DNA of 64,000 nucleotides from Anaerolineae bacterium (GCA_016926255.1 JAFGOY010000002.1:96596-160595), one strand, 5' to 3'; positions 6,019-15,347 are shown, numbered from the stretch's first letter. The notes: a model not told the origin generated them from the letters alone. A program made the numbers and translations.

Positions 6019-8820
6019 ATGAACGCGACTGAATTCATCACTAAATGGCGCGGTATGAGCATCAAGGAGCGATCCGGGGCACAGGAGCATTTCATCGACC
6101 TGTGCCAGTTGGTCAACCACCCCACACCTGCGACGTACGATCCCAGCGGGGAAAGTTTTACCTTCGAGATGGGGGTCAAAAAAGCAGGGGGCGGGCAGGG
6201 ATTCGCCGACGTGTGGTTCAAGGATCATTTTGCCTGGGAATACAAAGGCCCCGGCAAAGACCTGGACAAAGCCTACGACCAGCTTTTGCTATACCGGGAA
6301 AACCTGCTCAACCCGCCGCTGCTGGTGGTGAGCGATTTCGAGCACATCCAGATTCACACCAATTTCACCGGGTCGGTGCCGAAAACCTACGACATCCACA
6401 TCGAGCAGCTAGACCAGGATACCTTTTACGACCAGGTTTACAACCTGTTCCACCACCCGCACAAACTCGACCCGAAGTTAAGCCCCGAAAAGGTGACCGG
6501 CGATGCCGCCCAACGATTCGCAGAACTGGCCGACCAACTGCGGCGGGATCATCCCCCGCGCAAAGTGGCCCATTTTCTGACCCAACTGGTGTTCTGCTTC
6601 TTCGCGGAGGACATCGGGCTTCTGCCGGGGCGGGAAGGCAAACGGGGCGGCGTGCTGACCGAGATCATCGAAAAGAGCCAGGGCGACCAGTATCGCCTGT
6701 TCCCCGAAGCGGCCCGCGACCTGTTCGGGGCGATGGTGGGCGGGGGCCGGGTATGGCTGAACCAGATCAAGCACTTCAACGGCGGGTTGTTCGAGGATGA
6801 GAGAGACACGCTGTTCGTCCCACTGCTGACGCCCGACCAGTTGGGCACGCTCTACACGGTGGCTCAAATGGATTGGAGCGGCATCGAGCCGACGATCTTC
6901 GGGACGCTGTTCGAGCGCGGGCTGAACCCGGACAAGCGGGGGCAGCTTGGCGCACACTACACCAGCAAAGCGGACATCCTGGCGATTGTCGAGCCGGTAT
7001 TGATGGCCCCGCTGCGGCGTGAATGGGATTCGGTGAGGGCGAAAGCCGACAAAGCCAGCCCCGCCGAAAAGGAATCGCTGCGCGGGGGGATGCTCGAAAA
7101 GCTGAAAGCGACGACGGTGCTCGACCCGGCCTGCGGGAGCGGAAATTTTTTGTACGTGAGCCTGAATCAACTGCTCGACCTTGAAAAAAAGGTGCTGACT
7201 TACCCGGCTTTTGTCGATTTGCCCAGGCTGAGTCCGGCGGTACACCCCTGCCAGTTGAACGGGATCGAGATGAGCGACTACGCCCACGAGTTAGCCAGCG
7301 TGGTGATCTGGATTGGCTACATCCAGTGGCACCGGCGGAACGGCTACGTTTACGAGCAGGTGCCGCTCCTGCAGAAGTTGAACAACATCCTGTGCATAGA
7401 TGCGATTTTAGCGGTGGACGAGGACGGGAAGCCCTACAAACCGGCGTGGCCGGAAGCAAAGGTGATTGTCGGTAACCCGCCGTTTTTGGGCAGCAAGAAA
7501 ATGCGCTCAGAGCTTGGCAGTGATTATGTTGACTTACTTCACGATCTCTATGGAGAAATCGTCTACGGTGAAGCCGATTTTGTAACCTATTGGTTTGAGA
7601 TTGCCAGAGAGCAGATTAACAAACAACGAGCACAAAGAGTCGGTTTGCTGGCAACGCAGGGTATTAGAGGTCAGGTCAACAGGGGGACTCTTGAGCGGAT
7701 CAAACGTGACGGGAATATTTTCTTTGCATATTCAGATCGCAAGTGGATTTTAGATGGTGCAATGGTTCGTGTTTCTATGGTGGGTTTCGACAATGGCACT
7801 GAAACAGAGAGGCTTTTGGATGGTGAATCCGTTCACAATATAAATGCCGATCTGACAAAAGGTCTTGATCTGACTACTGCGGTTCAACTAGATGAAAATC
7901 AAGACATTGCATATATGGGAACGACCAAAGGAGGCGCATTCGACCTGACTCCTGAACAGGCTCAAGAAATGCTTTCCGCGCCACTTAATCCCAACGGCAG
8001 ATCTAACAGTGATGTGATCCGTCCCTGGCGAAACGGTAGAGACATCACAGATCGCTCTCGTGATTATTGGATCATTGATTTCGGGACAGACATGACTTTA
8101 GAACAGGCTTCTATGTATGAGATGCCTTTCGAGCATATAAAGACACATGTCAAGCCAGTCCGTGCATCCAATCGACAAAAGGCTTACCGTGAAAAATGGT
8201 GGCTATTTGCAGCGTCTCGTTCGGGAATGCGCGAGGCTTTCAAGAAATTGGGGAAATACATAGCTACGGCCAGGGTGTCAAAGTATCGTATATTTGTGTG
8301 GTTAGACACATCGATCCTGCCTGATAGCCAACTAATTGTTTTCGCCCGCGATGACGATTACTTTTTTGGTGTGCTGCACAGCAAGGTTCACGAAATCTGG
8401 TCACTTCGTCAGAGTACACAGTTACGTGATAAATCCAGTGGAAATCGCTACACACCCACGACGACCTTTCAAACCTACCCCTTCCCCTGGGCACCGGGCG
8501 AGGAACCAACAGACGATCCGCGCGTGCAGGCCATCAGCGAGGCGGCGTGGGAGTTGAACGATCAGCGCGAGGCATGGCTCAACCCGGAGCGCGGGCCGAA
8601 TCAGGAATTGAGCAGCTACGAGTCGATGCTCAACAAGCGCACGCTGACCAATCTCTACAACGACAATCCCACCTGGCTGCAACTGGCCCACGAGCGGCTG
8701 GATCGGGCGGTGTTCGCTGCGTATGGGTGGGATTATGACGAACTGGTGATCGATGGGGTGGTCGACGAGGAGGAGATATTGCGTCGGCTGCTCGAGTTGA
8801 ATCTGGAGAGGGCGGGATAA
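6019..8820 (+). CDS. MmeI-like single-chain type IIL restriction-modification enzyme
   Basis: A 933-residue protein close in length to MmeI. The N-terminal nuclease has D-X9-E-X-K (D in FADVWFK, then WEYKG, about residues 64-76), the spacing known for MmeI. After a helical connector comes a gamma-class N6-adenine methyltransferase: GAHYTS near residue 310, motif I DPACGSGNF near 370, motif IV GNPPF near 485. The region from about 500 to 840 is the target-recognition domain and is lower in GC; a helical C-terminus follows. One polypeptide would both methylate and cut DNA, with specificity set by the recognition domain. The ATG at 6019 is chosen because homologous sequence begins there; an open frame extends 27 codons upstream through the promoter. 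All catalytic motifs appear intact. Confidence 0.9.
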   Translation: MNATEFITKWRGMSIKERSGAQEHFIDLCQLVNHPTPATYDPSGESFTFEMGVKKAGGGQGFADVWFKDHFAWEYKGPGKDLDKAYDQLLLYRENLLNPPLLVVSDFEHIQIHTNFTGSVPKTYDIHIEQLDQDTFYDQVYNLFHHPHKLDPKLSPEKVTGDAAQRFAELADQLRRDHPPRKVAHFLTQLVFCFFAEDIGLLPGREGKRGGVLTEIIEKSQGDQYRLFPEAARDLFGAMVGGGRVWLNQIKHFNGGLFEDERDTLFVPLLTPDQLGTLYTVAQMDWSGIEPTIFGTLFERGLNPDKRGQLGAHYTSKADILAIVEPVLMAPLRREWDSVRAKADKASPAEKESLRGGMLEKLKATTVLDPACGSGNFLYVSLNQLLDLEKKVLTYPAFVDLPRLSPAVHPCQLNGIEMSDYAHELASVVIWIGYIQWHRRNGYVYEQVPLLQKLNNILCIDAILAVDEDGKPYKPAWPEAKVIVGNPPFLGSKKMRSELGSDYVDLLHDLYGEIVYGEADFVTYWFEIAREQINKQRAQRVGLLATQGIRGQVNRGTLERIKRDGNIFFAYSDRKWILDGAMVRVSMVGFDNGTETERLLDGESVHNINADLTKGLDLTTAVQLDENQDIAYMGTTKGGAFDLTPEQAQEMLSAPLNPNGRSNSDVIRPWRNGRDITDRSRDYWIIDFGTDMTLEQASMYEMPFEHIKTHVKPVRASNRQKAYREKWWLFAASRSGMREAFKKLGKYIATARVSKYRIFVWLDTSILPDSQLIVFARDDDYFFGVLHSKVHEIWSLRQSTQLRDKSSGNRYTPTTTFQTYPFPWAPGEEPTDDPRVQAISEAAWELNDQREAWLNPERGPNQELSSYESMLNKRTLTNLYNDNPTWLQLAHERLDRAVFAAYGWDYDELVIDGVVDEEEILRRLLELNLERAG

Positions 8821-9345
8821 CCCCCTCTGGACGACTGCGTCGTCCATCTCCCCCAGTATTGGGGGCGATCAGGGTTGGCCTCGTCTATTACAATTCGAGT
8901 CCATGACCCCAGACCTGGGGGCGATCAAAGCGGATCGATTTTGCGCGTGGAGGATCACCCCCTCTGACCGACTACGTCGGCCATCTCCCCCACCGGGGGC
9001 GATCAAGGCGGTTCGATTTTGTGCGTGGAGGATCACCCCGTCCCCCTCTGCCCGACTTACGTCGGCCATCTCCCCCACAGGGGGCGATCAGGGTTGGGCT
9101 GGTTTGATACGGTGAATTGCAGGTGAACAAAGTGGGCGACCGCATAGGGTCGGCAACTGATATTCAGTTGCTATACAGTTTTGCTTCACAAAACATGGGT
9201 CGCCCCTACGGGACGGTATCGAAAATTGGGCGGCGGAGAGCAGGGCGGATCGATTTTGAGCGTGAAGGAGCACCCCGTCCCCCTCTGTCACTGCGTGACA
9301 TCTCCCCCACAGGGGGCGATCAAGGCGGCAGCAATGCTCCCCGCT
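8819..9345 (+). repeat. Cluster of five dispersed double-hairpin repeats
   Basis: The 609-base space after the restriction gene holds no gene. It contains copies near 8819-8880, 8903-8956 (partial), 8957-9036, 9040-9110 and 9274-9335. Several are joined by a conserved linker (GATCGATTTTGTGCGTG then GAGGATCACC). First-hairpin stems differ between copies (GGACGAC/GTCGTCC, CCGAC/GTCGG, GTCAC/GTGAC) yet stay paired. A segment at about 9130-9220 belongs to the second palindromic family (GGGCGACC/GGTCGCCC type). Confidence 0.8.
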
Positions 9346-9429
9346 TACCTGACCCGGCACACCCCTAACAATTAGGGCGCATAATCATCTCACATTGGCG
9401 TATACTGAAGGTGAGCTGGAAGGTAAGCT

Positions 9430-10131
9430 ATGGGCAATATGACCTGGATTGAACTGCTCTTATGGGCGTCGACAATTATTGGGGGAACCCTCTTTATTCT
9501 GCGTACGATCATGATGGTGGTCGGGGTAGGCTTTCACCACGGCGACGTTGACTCCTCCTTTGCTGGCGATTTTCACGGCGACGTCGATTCCTCCTTTCAT
9601 GGCGATTTTCACGGCGACATTGGTTCGGATATCCACGCGGACATTCATGATGTCCATGATGTCCATGATATTGACGCCGACCACCATGTCGATCACGGGG
9701 ACACAGAGGGTGATTCGGATATCAGCTTCAGGCTGCTGTCCTTGCAGGGTCTGACAGCCTTCTTCATGATGTTCGGGCTGGTTGGCCTGGCCTTACTCAA
9801 AGCAAAGGTCAATCTTTTTCTGATACTTGCGGGAGGGGGATTGGCCGGGTATTTCACAGTGCATCTCCTCAGCCTTATTTTTTCCCAGGCGATGCGCCTG
9901 CAATCTGATGGCACCCTGAACATTCAAAATGCAGTCGGGCAAACCGGATCGGTTTACCTGACCATACCGGCTCAGGGAACCGGCCAGGTGCAGGTTACCG
10001 TCCAGGGAGCACGACGAATCATCGACGCAAGATCAAAAGGTGAACAGGTTATCAAAACCGGAGAGAAGATTCGAGTGACAGGCGTGCTGGGCAGCAGCAC
10101 CCTGGAAGTTGAGAGAATAGAAGATCGCTAA
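9430..10131 (+). CDS. NfeD-like membrane protein with His/Asp-rich repeat loop
   Basis: A 233-residue protein: first membrane helix at residues 7-30, then a roughly 55-residue His/Asp-rich stretch with imperfect repeats of HGDVDSSF and HDVHDVHDID, two further helices, and a C-terminal OB-fold NfeD domain (residues 165-230, VGQTGSVYLTIPAQGTGQV). NfeD proteins pair with flotillin/stomatin-type SPFH proteins, and the flotillin gene follows after 18 bases. The loop could bind divalent metal; that is inference. A GGAAGG ribosome-binding site precedes the ATG, and a TATACT element at 9401 may be its -10. Confidence 0.85.
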   Translation: MGNMTWIELLLWASTIIGGTLFILRTIMMVVGVGFHHGDVDSSFAGDFHGDVDSSFHGDFHGDIGSDIHADIHDVHDVHDIDADHHVDHGDTEGDSDISFRLLSLQGLTAFFMMFGLVGLALLKAKVNLFLILAGGGLAGYFTVHLLSLIFSQAMRLQSDGTLNIQNAVGQTGSVYLTIPAQGTGQVQVTVQGARRIIDARSKGEQVIKTGEKIRVTGVLGSSTLEVERIEDR

Positions 10132-10149
10132 CCCGTCAAGGAGAGTCAA

Positions 10150-11676
10150 ATGAACACTTTCGGATTTGGTGCACTGGCACTTATTGCCTTTGTGGTTCTG
10201 GTTTTCTTCGCCATTATTTTTCTGGCAAGCCGTTATAAGCGCTGCCCGTCAGACAGGGTGCTTGTGATCTATGGCCGTGTCGAGAAAGGCCGGGCGAGTA
10301 AGACACTGCATGGCGGTGGTGCCTTTATCATCCCCCTGATACAGGATTATGCATACCTGGACCTGACACCGATCACCATCAATATCCCGCTGGAAAACGC
10401 CCTCTCGCTGCAAAACATCCGTATTCACGTCCCCAGCACTTTTACTGTTGGTGTGAGTACGGCACCTGATGTCATGACCATGGCAGCAGAGCGTATTCTT
10501 CATTTGAATCAGCAAACCATAGAAGAGATGGCCAAAGAGATCATCTTTGGACAACTGCGTCTGACAGTCGCGTCATTGACGATCGAACAGATCAACCAGG
10601 ATCGCGAGAGTTTTCTGGAAGCCATCAGGCATAATGTTGAGCCAGAACTGAACAAGATTGGTCTTCACCTGATAAACGTCAATATAACGGATATCACAGA
10701 CGCGTCAGACTATATCGAAAGCATCGGGAAGAAAGCCGCCGCTGAGGCCATCAATCAGGCCAAAATTGATGTCGCTGAGCAGACCAAGCTGGGTGCGATT
10801 GGTGAAGCACAGGCTGTGCGAGAACAAGAGATCAGAGTTTCCGAAGCGCTGGCTGAGGCCGAGATTGGCCGGAAAATTGCTTTAGCAAACCAGCGTAAGC
10901 GTGTTCAGGAACAGGAGGCAGAGGCTGTCAAGGGCGAGAATCTTGCGAATGCTAATATTGCTAACTACAATGCCGAGCTGGAAGTCAAACGTGCGGCAGC
11001 ATTGCAGGAAGCCGAAGTCGCCAGGTATGATGCACAGGTGAAAATCCAGAAGGCATTATATCAGGCAGAGCAGCAGCGCCTGAGAGCAGAGGAAATCGTC
11101 CGCGAAGAAATTGAGAAAAACAAGATAGAAATCGCTGCCGAGGCTGAAGCGGAGCGCATCCGAAGGGAAGCCAGGGGTATTGCCGATGGGATTCTCCTCA
11201 AGTATGAAGCAGAAGCCGAGGGCATACGAAAGCTGCTGGCAGCCAAGGCTGAGGGATACAAGGCCCTGGTAGCAAGTGTCGGCGGCGATTCTCAAGCAGC
11301 AGCCACCCTGCTGATGATCGAGAAGCTGGAAGAACTGGTCTCGCAGCAGGTTGAAGCGATCAGCAACCTGAAGATCGATAAAATCACGGTATGGGATTCA
11401 GGCGGAAATGGCAGCGGTTCATCGACTTCCAACTTCATCGCCAGCCTTTTCAAGAGCCTCCCTCCCTTGCAAGACATATCAGAGATGGCCGGGTTTGAAC
11501 TGCCGGAATACCTGGGAAAAGTAGCGGGCGAAAACGGCCTGCTTCAGGATGTAGTCGATGAAGTTGTGGCCGAAGCAGAACCCATCAGCGAAGCATATTA
11601 TGATGAAACTTTCCAGGAACCGATGGCAATTGAAGTCGCCGATGAAGATTTTATCGACGAGGTCGACAAAAGCTAG
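10150..11676 (+). CDS. Flotillin-like SPFH-domain protein
   Basis: A 508-residue protein with an N-terminal membrane helix (residues 3-27), an SPFH/band-7 domain (about 35-220) and a long Ala/Glu-rich coiled coil (about 225-370, many EAE repeats) of the flotillin type, ending in an acidic tail. Such proteins oligomerise in membrane microdomains and affect membrane fluidity and protein sorting. It follows the NfeD gene in an apparent two-gene operon with an AAGGAGAG ribosome-binding site. A terminator follows at 11706. The gene symbol floT is not assigned because several SPFH subfamilies have this layout. Confidence 0.9.
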   Translation: MNTFGFGALALIAFVVLVFFAIIFLASRYKRCPSDRVLVIYGRVEKGRASKTLHGGGAFIIPLIQDYAYLDLTPITINIPLENALSLQNIRIHVPSTFTVGVSTAPDVMTMAAERILHLNQQTIEEMAKEIIFGQLRLTVASLTIEQINQDRESFLEAIRHNVEPELNKIGLHLINVNITDITDASDYIESIGKKAAAEAINQAKIDVAEQTKLGAIGEAQAVREQEIRVSEALAEAEIGRKIALANQRKRVQEQEAEAVKGENLANANIANYNAELEVKRAAALQEAEVARYDAQVKIQKALYQAEQQRLRAEEIVREEIEKNKIEIAAEAEAERIRREARGIADGILLKYEAEAEGIRKLLAAKAEGYKALVASVGGDSQAAATLLMIEKLEELVSQQVEAISNLKIDKITVWDSGGNGSGSSTSNFIASLFKSLPPLQDISEMAGFELPEYLGKVAGENGLLQDVVDEVVAEAEPISEAYYDETFQEPMAIEVADEDFIDEVDKS

Positions 11677-11705
11677 GTTGTTGGGGAAAAACTTCATGTA
11701 AACAC

Positions 11706-11733
11706 AAAAAAGGCGGCCCGCAGGCCGCCTTTT
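11706..11733. terminator. Bidirectional terminator between flotillin and sugar ABC operon
   Basis: AAAAGGCGGCC, loop CGCA, then GGCCGCCTTTT: a GC-rich stem with A and T runs on both sides, placed between two converging transcription units. Confidence 0.85.
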
Positions 11734-11751
11734 CATTCGACAGCAACTATT

Positions 11752-12846
11752 CTACCCCTTCACGCCGCCGACCGCAAGCCCGCTGACGAGATACTTTTGC
11801 AGCAGGAAGAAAATGATGATCGGCGGGATCGACATCACGATTGCCATCGCTGAGAACTGCGACCAGGGCGTCCCCGATGCGTACTGCCCCACCATCCCGC
11901 GCAGCACCATCGGCAGCGTGAACCGCTCCGGGTCAACCAGGAAAGTCCACGAGAGGATGAACTCCGACCAGCCGGTCAGGAAGCCCCACAGCCCGGTGAC
12001 CGCCATCCCCGGCACCGCCAGCGGCAGTATCACCCGGATAAACGACTGCGTCCGGTTGCAGCCATCGATCTGGGCCGCTTCTTCGAGATCATAGGGCAGG
12101 GCGTCGATAAAGCCCTTCATGTTCCAGATCGCAAAGGGCAGCGCGCTCGACGTGAAGGCAATCGCCAGCCCCCAAAGCGTCGTGCGCAGCTTGACCGTGT
12201 TCAGCAGCACGAACAGCGGGGCGAGCGTCCCCCCCGGCGGGATCATCAGCACCAGCACGAAGCCAAGCATCCCCAAGCGGCGGATGGGGAACTTCAGCCG
12301 CGAGAAGGCATAGGCCGCTGATGTTCCGACGATGATCGCTCCCAGCGCCGTCCCACCCGATACGAGCAGACTGTTCCTCAACAACTGCAAAAAGCTGACC
12401 GGGTTGGCCGAGGGTTGGGTCAGCACCGTCTTATAGGCGTCGAGGGTGGCCCCCGGTGGGATGATCGTCAGCCCGGTCGGGCGCGAGAGGTCACGCGGGT
12501 CAAGCGACATCGAGACGATCCACAGCACCGGGAACAGCACGATTGCCAGCATGAACAGCAGAAACAGCTGAATCAGGTCGAGCCGGGCGGTTTTACGCGC
12601 CCGCACCATGTCGCGCTCGGTGATGATCGCCATCAGCAGCCGCGCGTAACGGACGATCAGCAGGCCGCCGACGATCAGCAGCACCGCGCCCAGGATGATC
12701 GCCTGATACCCCCCTGCCCCCACCAGCGTGTAGATGCCGAACACTGCCAGCGCGAGCGATCCGAGGAACACCCCCGCCGCCCAGACAATCGCAGCAACAT
12801 CGGCAGCGGTCACTGGTCGGCGCTTCGATTTCGTAAGTGTGGTCAT
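11752..12846 (-). CDS. Sugar ABC transporter permease, MalG type
   Basis: A 364-residue inner-membrane permease of the carbohydrate-uptake-1 family. The coupling EAA loop that docks the ATPase is present (EEAAQIDGCNRTQSFIRVIL, about residue 260). Compared with the usual length of roughly 280 residues, there is an extra N-terminal region with two hydrophobic segments before the standard core (FVLFPVLWIVSMSL-like start near residue 95). It is the last gene of the operon, 12 bases after the MalF-type gene. Confidence 0.9.
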   Translation of the reverse strand: MTTLTKSKRRPVTAADVAAIVWAAGVFLGSLALAVFGIYTLVGAGGYQAIILGAVLLIVGGLLIVRYARLLMAIITERDMVRARKTARLDLIQLFLLFMLAIVLFPVLWIVSMSLDPRDLSRPTGLTIIPPGATLDAYKTVLTQPSANPVSFLQLLRNSLLVSGGTALGAIIVGTSAAYAFSRLKFPIRRLGMLGFVLVLMIPPGGTLAPLFVLLNTVKLRTTLWGLAIAFTSSALPFAIWNMKGFIDALPYDLEEAAQIDGCNRTQSFIRVILPLAVPGMAVTGLWGFLTGWSEFILSWTFLVDPERFTLPMVLRGMVGQYASGTPWSQFSAMAIVMSIPPIIIFFLLQKYLVSGLAVGGVKG

Positions 12847-12858
12847 TATCGCCCTCCT

Positions 12859-13869
12859 TTATGCGTAATAAGGCTCGGTGGCCCGTGAAATCCGGTTGGT
12901 AATCAGGGTGATGATCCCCAGGATAATAAAGACAATGATGTTGAAGGCCGAGGCGACCCCGTACCAGCCCTGCGGGTTGACCAGCTTGAACCCCTGCGTC
13001 ACCAGAATCTCGGTCAGGCCGAGCGGCCCGCCCCCGGTGACGAAATAGATGATGTTGAACTGGTTGAAAGTCATCATGATCCCGATCATCACCGCCGGGA
13101 CCATCGCCGGGCGCAGCAGCGGCAGCGTGATCCGCCAGAACTGCTGCCAGCGGGTCGCCCCGTCGACTTCCGCCGCCTCGTACAACTCGGTCGGGATGCT
13201 TTGCAGCGCCCCGGTTGCGATCACCATCATGAACGGCCAGCCGAGCCACACGTTGGCGATCAGCACGGCGATGAACGAGAGCGGCAGCACCAGCCCGATC
13301 TGCGGGAGATCGATGAAGGGCTTAGTATCGAGCAGCCAGCGGATATCGCCGCGCAGCCCGATCTGCTGGAGCATCAGGTTGATCGCGCCGAACTTGTCGT
13401 GCCACATATTGCCCCAGATCATCCCCGCGACCAGCGAAGGGAGCGCCCAGGGAATGACGAACAGGCTGCGGTAAATCTTCTTGCCGGGCAGGTCTTCGGT
13501 GTTCAGCGCCACCGCCACCAGTATCCCGATGGCGACGTGCAGGAAAACGTTGATGAACGTCCACAGCAGGTTGAACACCAGGATTCGCCCGAAGTCGTAG
13601 TTGGGAACCGGCAGCCCCTTCACCAGCACGTCGACGAAGTTGCCGATCCCGACGTAATCGGGGTTCATCTCCCGCAGGTGCTTGAGCTGAAAATCCGTAA
13701 CCGACATCCACAACTGGTAGCCGATCGGATAAAAAGTGATAAAGGCCATCACGATGAACGCAGGCAGGATGTAGATATAGGCCAGGCCCGCGTTCGGGTA
13801 TTGTTTTCTGAGACGCTTGAAAAACCCGGCAGAACTGCCGGTCGGCGCGGAGGTATCGAGAGCGGTCAT
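12859..13869 (-). CDS. Sugar ABC transporter permease, MalF type
   Basis: A 336-residue inner-membrane permease pairing with the MalG-type protein. The EAA loop YEAAEVDGATRWQQFWRITL lies near residue 245. I chose the ATG at 13869, preceded by AGGAGAG at a good distance, over a TTG eight codons upstream. The operon lacks an ATP-binding subunit; in many relatives an unlinked MsmK/UgpC-like ATPase serves several such permeases. Confidence 0.9.
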   Translation of the reverse strand: MTALDTSAPTGSSAGFFKRLRKQYPNAGLAYIYILPAFIVMAFITFYPIGYQLWMSVTDFQLKHLREMNPDYVGIGNFVDVLVKGLPVPNYDFGRILVFNLLWTFINVFLHVAIGILVAVALNTEDLPGKKIYRSLFVIPWALPSLVAGMIWGNMWHDKFGAINLMLQQIGLRGDIRWLLDTKPFIDLPQIGLVLPLSFIAVLIANVWLGWPFMMVIATGALQSIPTELYEAAEVDGATRWQQFWRITLPLLRPAMVPAVMIGIMMTFNQFNIIYFVTGGGPLGLTEILVTQGFKLVNPQGWYGVASAFNIIVFIILGIITLITNRISRATEPYYA

Positions 13870-13900
13870 GTTTCTCTCCTCTGAAAGTGCCAAATTTTTC

Positions 13901-13950
13901 AGGGGCTTTGCCCCTGTGACCCCACAAACTTTTGAAAAAGTTCGATCAAA
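13901..13950. repeat. Palindromic intergenic repeat, family 3
   Basis: A hairpin AGGGGC-TTT-GCCCCT is followed by CCCCACAAACTTTTGAAAA and AGTTCGATCAAAA. A closely similar arrangement occurs at 22374-22425, also between operon genes. Confidence 0.65.
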
Positions 13951-13971
13951 ACTTTATTTTGTCATAAAGCA

Positions 13972-13997
13972 GATGGGTGGGGAAATCCCCACCCATC
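13972..13997 (-). terminator. Hairpin after the sugar-binding protein gene
   Basis: A perfect 12-bp stem (GATGGGTGGGGA with TCCCCACCCATC, 2-base centre) lies just past the stop of the binding-protein gene. It could act as an intra-operon attenuator or RNA stabiliser, giving more binding protein than permease. No long T run follows, so partial read-through is likely. Confidence 0.6.
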
Positions 13998-14017
13998 ATC
14001 ATGTCGAGCTTATACGA

Positions 14018-15313
14018 CTACTTGCCGTTTGCCGTATTGATCAGGCTGGCGGCCTCGGCCAACGCTTCCTCAGGGGTCTTGACTTCCTCAAGGATTTCGG
14101 TCATCGCGTTGCCCATCGGCTCCCAGGTCGCGCCCAGTTCGGTGACCACCGGGAAGGGATCGGAGTACGGGACCTGCTCGAGGAACCCGCCGACGACCGG
14201 GTTGCTGGATGTATCGACGCTTGCATTCGACGGAATCCAGTTAGCCGCATCGAGGAACGCCTTCTGAACCTCGGTGCCGGTCAGGTACTCGATGAAGGCC
14301 ATCGCCGCCGCGGCTTCTTCCTCCGTCGCGTTGACGTTGATCGACATCATCTCTGACTGGTTCCACGGGCGCGGATAGTCCTTGCCGGGGATCATCGGGA
14401 TGGCCATCACACCGACATTGTCGGCACCGAGATCAGTGACGAAGTCACCAGAAGCCCACGGCCCCTGGATGCGGAACGCGACTTCGCCCTGGCGGAACAG
14501 GGTGTCCATATCGCCGTCGTTGCCGTCGCAGGTCACGCCGGGCGAATCGCAGACGGTGTTCAGGTAAGCATAGGCTTCTGCACCCTCCGCGCTGTCGATG
14601 ACGACTTTCAGGTCAGCGTCGAAGAACTGCGCGCCGAAGGCTGGCCCCCACATGTAGTTGTGGAACCAGTCGGCGGTGATCGCCAGGCCGCTGTCGGCGG
14701 CCTGCGCCAGCAGTTCGTCGAAGTCTGCCGGGGGCGTATCGACCATGCTCTTGTTGTAGAACAGGGCAACGACCTTGTTGTTCAGCGGCACACCAACCAG
14801 CACACCACCGACTTTGCCGCCCTCGACTGCTGCCGAGACCAGGTCACCGAGGAACGCCGCGTTCTCATCGATGGTCGCCAGCAGTCCCGCTTCGGCATAG
14901 CCAGCCATGCGGTCCTGCGGGCCGGGGATCAGGGTTGGGCCGCCACCAGTTGCGGCTTCCGTCTGGTACTTGTTCTGAAGCTCGTCGAATGGAACGGCCA
15001 GCAGTTCCACCACGATCTCGGGGTGGGCTGCCATGAAGTCATTGGCAGCCTGGCTGAAGGTCGTCTCTTCGGTTTCAGTGTAGCCGTGCCATACGCTGAT
15101 CGTCACAGGCTCGGCCATTTCCTCCGCAGGCTCTTCTGCGGCAGGTTCTTCTGCGGCGGCCTCTTCTTCCATAGGCTCCTCTTCCATGACCTCTTCTTCC
15201 ATGGGTTCTTCTTCCATCGGCTCCTCGGTTGCAGCCGGGGCCTGGCAGCCGAACAGCGCCAGGCTGACCGCCACCACGATCAGAGTCATCAGCCACAAAG
15301 AACGCCTTTTCAT
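14018..15313 (-). CDS. Sugar ABC transporter substrate-binding lipoprotein
   Basis: A 431-residue extracellular solute-binding protein (family 1, MalE type): signal peptide with lipobox (ALFGC, Cys about residue 23), then an acidic linker of repeated PMEEE/AAEEP units of about 40 residues, and the mature domain starting at VTISVWHGYTETE. The linker probably spaces the domain from the membrane. The ATG at 15313 has a strong GGAGGAAG site; a GTG or ATG a few codons upstream would lie inside that site. First gene of the operon with the two permeases. The sugar cannot be read from the sequence. Confidence 0.9.
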   Translation of the reverse strand: MKRRSLWLMTLIVVAVSLALFGCQAPAATEEPMEEEPMEEEVMEEEPMEEEAAAEEPAAEEPAEEMAEPVTISVWHGYTETEETTFSQAANDFMAAHPEIVVELLAVPFDELQNKYQTEAATGGGPTLIPGPQDRMAGYAEAGLLATIDENAAFLGDLVSAAVEGGKVGGVLVGVPLNNKVVALFYNKSMVDTPPADFDELLAQAADSGLAITADWFHNYMWGPAFGAQFFDADLKVVIDSAEGAEAYAYLNTVCDSPGVTCDGNDGDMDTLFRQGEVAFRIQGPWASGDFVTDLGADNVGVMAIPMIPGKDYPRPWNQSEMMSINVNATEEEAAAAMAFIEYLTGTEVQKAFLDAANWIPSNASVDTSSNPVVGGFLEQVPYSDPFPVVTELGATWEPMGNAMTEILEEVKTPEEALAEAASLINTANGK

Positions 15314-15332
15314 GATTTCTTCCTCCATACTA

Positions 15333-15347
15333 TGTTTACCATAAACA
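15333..15347. promoter_or_regulatory. Palindromic operator upstream of the sugar ABC operon
   Basis: A perfect inverted repeat TGTTTA-CCA-TAAACA, 20 bases before the start of the binding-protein gene. Symmetric sites of this kind are bound by LacI-, GntR- or ROK-type sugar regulators. It would lie between -35 and -10 of a weak promoter. No regulator gene adjoins. Confidence 0.6.

Noticed and set aside
8819..9345. Possible CRISPR array in the repeat cluster
   Set aside because: Repeats are imperfect, spacing is irregular, the inter-repeat DNA is itself conserved, and no cas gene is present.
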